NCBI GenBank assembly: GCA_035559595.1 | Contig: DATMBF010000020.1 | Span: 62,001-126,000 of the forward strand | Source of the DNA: DATMBF01 sp035559595 | Lineage (GTDB): Bacteria > Bacteroidota > Ignavibacteria > UBA10030 | Reading direction: 5' to 3' | DNA length: 64,000 bases | In this document: positions 60,058 through 64,000 of the stretch, in pieces | Position numbering within the stretch: position 1 is the stretch's first letter | Layout of the letters: each line of letters opens with the position of its first letter | Notes under the pieces: model-generated | The model's input: the letters and a program-made list of their open reading frames with translations, nothing else | What the model was told of the DNA's origin: nothing | Databases searched by the model: none | Program-made: the position numbers and the translations under genes

Positions 60058-61029
60058 TTACCTCTTCTCGGTATTTGCCCTGAAGTTCTTCAAAAGTTGT
60101 TCGGCAACATCGTACGGCGACATGGAACGTGCGAACACGCTTTCTGTGGCATGCTCCAGCGCTGCACGACGCTCAGCGTTCCAAAAATCGATCTGAAGCC
60201 GTTCTTCCACGATGTCGCGAATTGTATTTGCCAGTCGTTGCTTGCGCTTCTTCTCCAAACCGCTGTTTGACTCAAGCATTGACTTGTGACGTTGAATCAT
60301 CTCTGCAACCTTATCGATCCCATCACCCGTGCTTGCCACGGTCTTGATAACATCCGGAATCCACTCAGTCGTGCTTTCGCCGGGATGTGGTGCACGAAAT
60401 CCAAGAATCATTTTGATCGACATCACCGCCTGGTCCGCACCGGGGCGATCGGCTTTGTTCAGAACAAAGAAATCTGCAATCTCCATCAACCCCGCTTTCA
60501 TTGCCTGAATACCGTCACCGGATTCCGGCACAAGCACCACGACCGTGGTATCGGCGGCTCGTGCAATATCCAACTCAGATTGCCCGACACCGACCGTCTC
60601 AAGGAGAATCATGTCAAACCCGGCGGCATCGAGGATGTCTGCCGACTCCTTTGCCTTCTTGCTCAGACCCCCAAGACTTCCACGGGAGGCCATGCTGCGG
60701 ATGAAAACACCTGCATCCAGCTCGACATCGGTCATTCGAACGCGATCGCCAAGGAGCGCACCGCCGGTGAAGGGGCTGGTCGGATCCACTGCAATGATAC
60801 CGACGCGCAGATTTCGATTCCGATAAAACTTCGCAAGCTTGCTTGTGAGCGTGCTTTTCCCCGCTCCCGGCGGACCCGTGACACCTATGCGATACGCACG
60901 GCCGGTGTGCGGGTAAAGCTGTTTCAACAAAGGCAGCGCATCAGAGGACTCGTTCTCAATGAGCGAGATGGCTCGCGCCATTGCACGATGGTTTCCGCGA
61001 AGAATATCCTGAGTCAATCTTGCGCTCAC
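60058..61029 (-). CDS. meaB: methylmalonyl-CoA mutase-associated GTPase MeaB
   Basis: MeaB is a G3E-type GTPase that assembles and protects adenosylcobalamin-dependent methylmalonyl-CoA mutase. The 323 residues contain P-loop GVTGPPGAGKSTLTSKLAKF, the base-binding NKADRPGAD, VDPTSPFTGGALLGDRVRM and DMILLETVGVGQSELDIARAADT. Length fits MeaB/ArgK. The mutase genes are not in the window. Placement beside an acyl-CoA dehydrogenase and a carboxylase subunit is consistent with propionyl/methylmalonyl-CoA metabolism. It overlaps the epimerase gene by 4 nt. Confidence 0.95.
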   Translation of the reverse strand: MSARLTQDILRGNHRAMARAISLIENESSDALPLLKQLYPHTGRAYRIGVTGPPGAGKSTLTSKLAKFYRNRNLRVGIIAVDPTSPFTGGALLGDRVRMTDVELDAGVFIRSMASRGSLGGLSKKAKESADILDAAGFDMILLETVGVGQSELDIARAADTTVVVLVPESGDGIQAMKAGLMEIADFFVLNKADRPGADQAVMSIKMILGFRAPHPGESTTEWIPDVIKTVASTGDGIDKVAEMIQRHKSMLESNSGLEKKRKQRLANTIRDIVEERLQIDFWNAERRAALEHATESVFARSMSPYDVAEQLLKNFRANTEKR

Positions 61030-61958
61030 GCCGGAACCGATACCGTTTTCCTGAAATAGTCGGCCGTGAGCCGCAAGCCATCCTCAAGAGAGATCTTTGG
61101 CAACCAACCAAGCTCCCGCTGAATCCGTGCAGAGCTAATGACGCTCCGCATTTGCTCACCTTGCTTCGCCGGACCATGTGTCTCCGCACAGCCCGGTTTC
61201 AAGTAGCCCGCGAGAATCCGGAAGAGTGTATTCACATCCGTTTCGATGCCGGTGCCGATGTTATAGATTGCCGAATCCTTCGACTTCAAGGCAAGCACGT
61301 TGGCACGCACCACATCTTCCACAAATGTATAATCCCGTGTCTGTTTACCATCGCCATTGATGATCGGCTGCTCGCCTTTCAGCATCTTGTTACAGAAGAT
61401 GGCAACAACACCTGCCTCGCCGTGAGGATTCTGTCGAGGTCCATAGATGTTGGCATAACGCAAGATGGTATAAGGAATACCATGGACTTCTTTGTAATAG
61501 AAGAGATACTTCTCCGTCGAAAGCTTCGTGATTCCGTAAGGGGAGAGTGGACGAAGCGGATGCTCTTCATCGGCAGGAAAATAATCCTGTTCACCGTAAA
61601 TCGCCCCTCCTGTCGAAGCAAAAATAATTCTCTTCACACCAAAACGTCGAGCGTTTTCGAAGATGTTCAGTCCACCAAGAATATTCACAGAAGCGTCGAA
61701 CTTTGGGTCAGCAACGGAACGGCGGACGTCCATCTGAGCCGCGTGATGACTGACGATGTCGATTCGCTCTCGTTCGAAAACCGTCGCGACTTCCTCGCTC
61801 CGAATGTCCATGCGATAGAGGATGGCTCGAGGATTAACGTTCTCCTCCGCCCCGCTCGAAAAGTCATCGATGATGACAACACGATGGCCTTCGTTGACAT
61901 ATGCATCAACGACATGCGATCCGATAAAACCTGCTCCGCCTGTAACGAGAATGGTCAT
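61026..61958 (-). CDS. NAD-dependent nucleotide-sugar epimerase (GalE-like SDR)
   Basis: A 310-residue extended short-chain dehydrogenase. The NAD motif is GGAGFIGSHVVDAYVNEGH, the catalytic pair is Tyr-Lys in PLSPYGITKLSTEKYLFYY, and the upstream Ser/Thr in FASTGGAIYGE completes the triad. Conserved NIYGPRQNPHGEAGVVAIF also points to UDP-glucose/UDP-galactose 4-epimerase-like enzymes, though UDP-glucuronate or GDP-sugar activities are possible. It overlaps meaB by 4 nt and lies between purD (18 nt) and that gene. With a glycosyltransferase two genes upstream, a role in surface glycan precursors is likely. Confidence 0.88.
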   Translation of the reverse strand: MTILVTGGAGFIGSHVVDAYVNEGHRVVIIDDFSSGAEENVNPRAILYRMDIRSEEVATVFERERIDIVSHHAAQMDVRRSVADPKFDASVNILGGLNIFENARRFGVKRIIFASTGGAIYGEQDYFPADEEHPLRPLSPYGITKLSTEKYLFYYKEVHGIPYTILRYANIYGPRQNPHGEAGVVAIFCNKMLKGEQPIINGDGKQTRDYTFVEDVVRANVLALKSKDSAIYNIGTGIETDVNTLFRILAGYLKPGCAETHGPAKQGEQMRSVISSARIQRELGWLPKISLEDGLRLTADYFRKTVSVPA

Positions 61959-61976
61959 GCTGTGTTCAAGTGAGGA

Positions 61977-63284
61977 TTACGATACAGCTTGTTTTGCTTG
62001 AAAGTACTTCAACCCCTTCTTTCCAATATCGCGCCGGTAATGGACACCTTCAAACGAAATCTTTTCCACCGCCTCATAGGCCTTAGAGATTGTCCGCTTG
62101 AGGTTGCCATCCGATCCGACCGCTGTGACGCCAAGAACCCGCCCGCCCGAGGTCACGACCTTCGAACCTTCTCGTTTCGTGCCTGCATGAAACACAATGA
62201 CCTCGCTACTCTCCTGCAGCAGCTCAAGTCCGTGGATCTCTTTTCCAATCTCATAATCACCAGGATAACCGCCCGACGCCATGACAACGCATACCGCCGG
62301 GCCGAGCCGTTGCTTGATCGTGGTAGTTGAAAGTGAGCCTGCGGCGATCTCAGCAAAGAGCATCGCGAGATCTTCATCAATGAGCGGCAGAAGAACTTGT
62401 GCTTCGGGATCGCCAAATCGACAGTTATACTCAAGGACTTTTGGTCCGCGCTGGGTCATCATCAATCCGACAAAGAGGCATCCCTCGTAGGGCGTTCCTT
62501 CGTTTCGCATCCCCTCGATCGTCGGCTCGACAATCTCCGCGATGATCCTCTCACGCATCCGCTCCGTAATGATTGGCGCGGGAGCATACGCACCCATTCC
62601 TCCTGTGTTCTTCCCCCGGTCACCATCCGATGCTCTTTTGTGGTCTTGTGCAGCAGAGAGGGGTGCGATGCTCTTTCCATCTGTCAAGATGAAGAACGAC
62701 GCCTCCTCACCTTCAAGGTACTCTTCGATGACGATTCGTTCTCCCGCTACACCGAATGATTTCGTTTCGAAAATTTCATGGCAGACGTCTATCGCGTCCT
62801 TTGCCGAATCGCAAATCACCACACCTTTGCCGGCTGCGAGTCCATCAACCTTGACTACAGGCTTTGCGGGGAGCCGATGGACAAATTCCTGCAACTCCTT
62901 GAGCTGGCCCTGTGTGAACGTGCCAGACTGAGCTGTCGGAATTCCATGCCGGTGCATAAAGCTCTTCGCGAACGCTTTACTCCCCTCGAGGCGAGCCGCC
63001 GCTCGCGTAGGCCCAAAAATCCTGAGTCTGTGCTCACGAAACAAATCCACAATGCCGTCAACGAGAGGCTGCTCGGGACCCACGACGGTTAACCGGATGT
63101 CGTTCTTCTGTGCAAATTCGAGAAGCGCATGGGCATCACTGCTTTTGATGTCAACAAGTTCCGCCGTTTCACCGATGCCGGCGTTTCCGGGAGCGCAGTA
63201 GATTGTCTCAACTAACGGACTCTGTTTCAGCTTCCACACCAATGCATGCTCACGGCCGCCAGAGCCAACGACAAGAAGGTTCAC
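61977..63284 (-). CDS. purD: phosphoribosylamine-glycine ligase
   Basis: PurD joins glycine to phosphoribosylamine, step two of purine synthesis. The 435 residues have the N-domain NLLVVGSGGREHALVWKLKQSP, then the ATP-grasp domain with VVKVDGLAAGKGVVI, FGVAGERIVIEEYLEGEEASFFILTDG and VLEYNCRFGDPEAQ. The C-domain with ASGGYPGDYEIGKEI follows. Length is standard. It overlaps the upstream glycosyltransferase by 4 nt. No other purine genes are present in the window. Confidence 0.97.
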   Translation of the reverse strand: MNLLVVGSGGREHALVWKLKQSPLVETIYCAPGNAGIGETAELVDIKSSDAHALLEFAQKNDIRLTVVGPEQPLVDGIVDLFREHRLRIFGPTRAAARLEGSKAFAKSFMHRHGIPTAQSGTFTQGQLKELQEFVHRLPAKPVVKVDGLAAGKGVVICDSAKDAIDVCHEIFETKSFGVAGERIVIEEYLEGEEASFFILTDGKSIAPLSAAQDHKRASDGDRGKNTGGMGAYAPAPIITERMRERIIAEIVEPTIEGMRNEGTPYEGCLFVGLMMTQRGPKVLEYNCRFGDPEAQVLLPLIDEDLAMLFAEIAAGSLSTTTIKQRLGPAVCVVMASGGYPGDYEIGKEIHGLELLQESSEVIVFHAGTKREGSKVVTSGGRVLGVTAVGSDGNLKRTISKAYEAVEKISFEGVHYRRDIGKKGLKYFQAKQAVS

Positions 63285-64000
63285 GCCGTCGCCTCCTGCA
63301 ATCGGGTAAACGCGTGTTTATCGATGTCCATAAGTGATTCGAATTGCTTTGCCAACTCACCGGCCAATTGCACTCGATTGAAACGCTCTGCAAACTCTTG
63401 AGGGATTTGACCCAATTTCTTGTTTTCGAAATCCTGAAACAATTTCTTCAGAGCTTCTTCATGGGCGGCCACATCGTTTGGCGGAACGCACGTTGCCGCG
63501 CCACTCTCCAGAATGAGCTGTTTTATGTATCCGTCGACAACAGAGGCAAGGAGAGGCTTGCGCGCTCCAAAATACTCGTACAGCTTCCCCGGTGTTTGAT
63601 AGTCATTGTCGAGAATGAACCATGTCACATCGGCTTGCAAGAGCTTCTTCACGCTTTCACGATGCTCGAGGTACCCGTGGAAGGTGACGTCGTTCTGCAA
63701 TCCGAGCTTCGCAACGAGATCCTGATCCTCGCGCCTTGTGTTTCCGACGAACGCAACTTCTATTCTTCCACGAATCGTCGTGGATGCCGAGAAGAGATTA
63801 TAGAGAGCGCGAAGGAGCGTAGAGGGATTACGACCGCCATAGAAGGTTCCACAGTGAACAACACGCATCTTCCGATGCGGCAAATCTCTTAGTGTCGGCT
63901 GGTCGAAGTCTTCTGGATCGTACCCCTGCGAAATGATAACAACGTCATGATAACTCAACGACGTTTTCTTCTTGAGAATGGTTTCTTTGACCCGACGATG
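63281..64000 (-). CDS. glycosyltransferase (GT-B fold), 5' part beyond the window
   Basis: At least 239 residues are visible; the frame stays open to the window edge, so the start lies beyond 64000. A TTG at 63956-63958 is internal. The visible part is the donor-binding half of a GT4/GT1-type enzyme: MRVVHCGTFYGGRNPSTLLRAL, IEVAFVGNTRREDQDLVAKLGL, and ILDNDYQTPGKLYEYFGARKPLLASVVDGYI, where Glu in KLYEY fits the conserved donor-phosphate site. It overlaps purD by 4 nt. The acceptor and sugar cannot be read. Together with the neighbouring epimerase it suggests surface polysaccharide synthesis. Confidence 0.83.
   Translation of the reverse strand, partial: HRRVKETILKKKTSLSYHDVVIISQGYDPEDFDQPTLRDLPHRKMRVVHCGTFYGGRNPSTLLRALYNLFSASTTIRGRIEVAFVGNTRREDQDLVAKLGLQNDVTFHGYLEHRESVKKLLQADVTWFILDNDYQTPGKLYEYFGARKPLLASVVDGYIKQLILESGAATCVPPNDVAAHEEALKKLFQDFENKKLGQIPQEFAERFNRVQLAGELAKQFESLMDIDKHAFTRLQEATA

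Overview
The window reads as chromosomal, core-genome DNA of a Gram-negative member of the Bacteroidota/Chlorobiota/Ignavibacteriota (FCB) group. Supporting signs are Kdo and Lpt lipopolysaccharide genes, a TonB-type outer-membrane protein, a short primary sigma factor without region 1.1, a DUF2723 membrane protein and a DUF5683 protein. Shine-Dalgarno sequences before several genes (AAGGAGG before 34553, GGAGG before the gene starting at 2404) and one perfect TTGACA-17-TATAAT promoter argue against a classical Bacteroidia species and fit the Ignavibacteria/Chlorobi side better. This placement is an inference; the genus cannot be read from the sequence. Base composition is about half G+C. I see no rRNA, tRNA, CRISPR array, transposase, phage gene or integrase. 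Genes are tightly packed with many 1-8 nt overlaps, and no gene-free stretch exceeds 300 bases.

Region by region: 1-947 is the 3' part of a P1-family peptidase. 1043-3649 (minus) carries a succinate-semialdehyde dehydrogenase and carA. 3918-11633 (plus) is a long co-directional run: hrcA-grpE-dnaJ, a ComEA-like, a pilin-like and a PilM-like protein, rsmD, coaD, an aminotransferase, a DUF3574 lipoprotein and an FmdB zinc ribbon. 11664-20459 (minus) holds an M28 peptidase, tyrA, a DAHP synthase and the envelope cluster lptB, OstA-like, lptC, kdsD, an unknown 255-residue protein, kdsC and kdsA. 20561-23926 (plus) is ispE, an outer-membrane receptor and a LOG-family protein.

23905-34291 (minus) has a glycosyltransferase, a DUF2723 protein, hemW, two consecutive signal peptidases I, lepA and a sodium:solute symporter. 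A TIGR01777 epimerase follows on plus. 35460-44831 (minus) contains DUF5683, RidA, parB, parA, a CopD-like membrane protein, fmt, def, an NlpC/P60 lipoprotein, the primary sigma factor, two bacterial-microcompartment vertex proteins (EutN/CcmL), a small Cys-rich protein and a GAF-GAF-degenerate-GGDEF membrane protein. 45071-51811 (plus) contains a ManC/phosphomannomutase-like fusion, a PTS EIIA, hisS, an unknown protein, lgt, a glutaredoxin-membrane fusion and rlmB. 51944-64000 (minus) contains an NtrC-type regulator, a secreted unknown, an acyl-CoA carboxylase beta subunit, a 1029-residue MFS-spermidine synthase fusion, an acyl-CoA dehydrogenase, meaB, a nucleotide-sugar epimerase, purD and a partial glycosyltransferase.

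Functional themes are envelope biogenesis (Kdo supply plus Lpt export, lipoprotein maturation, signal peptidases, sugar-nucleotide enzymes), protein maturation (HrcA/GrpE/DnaJ, Fmt/Def), chromosome partition (ParAB), and branched-chain or propionyl-CoA type acyl-CoA metabolism (carboxylase subunit, dehydrogenase, MeaB). The features most worth a second look are the isolated pair of microcompartment vertex proteins with a hairpin in front of them, two multidomain proteins whose catalytic motifs are visibly lost (phosphomannomutase-like and GGDEF), the unknown protein wedged in the Kdo cluster, and a 12-bp perfect inverted repeat in the symporter/epimerase intergenic region.
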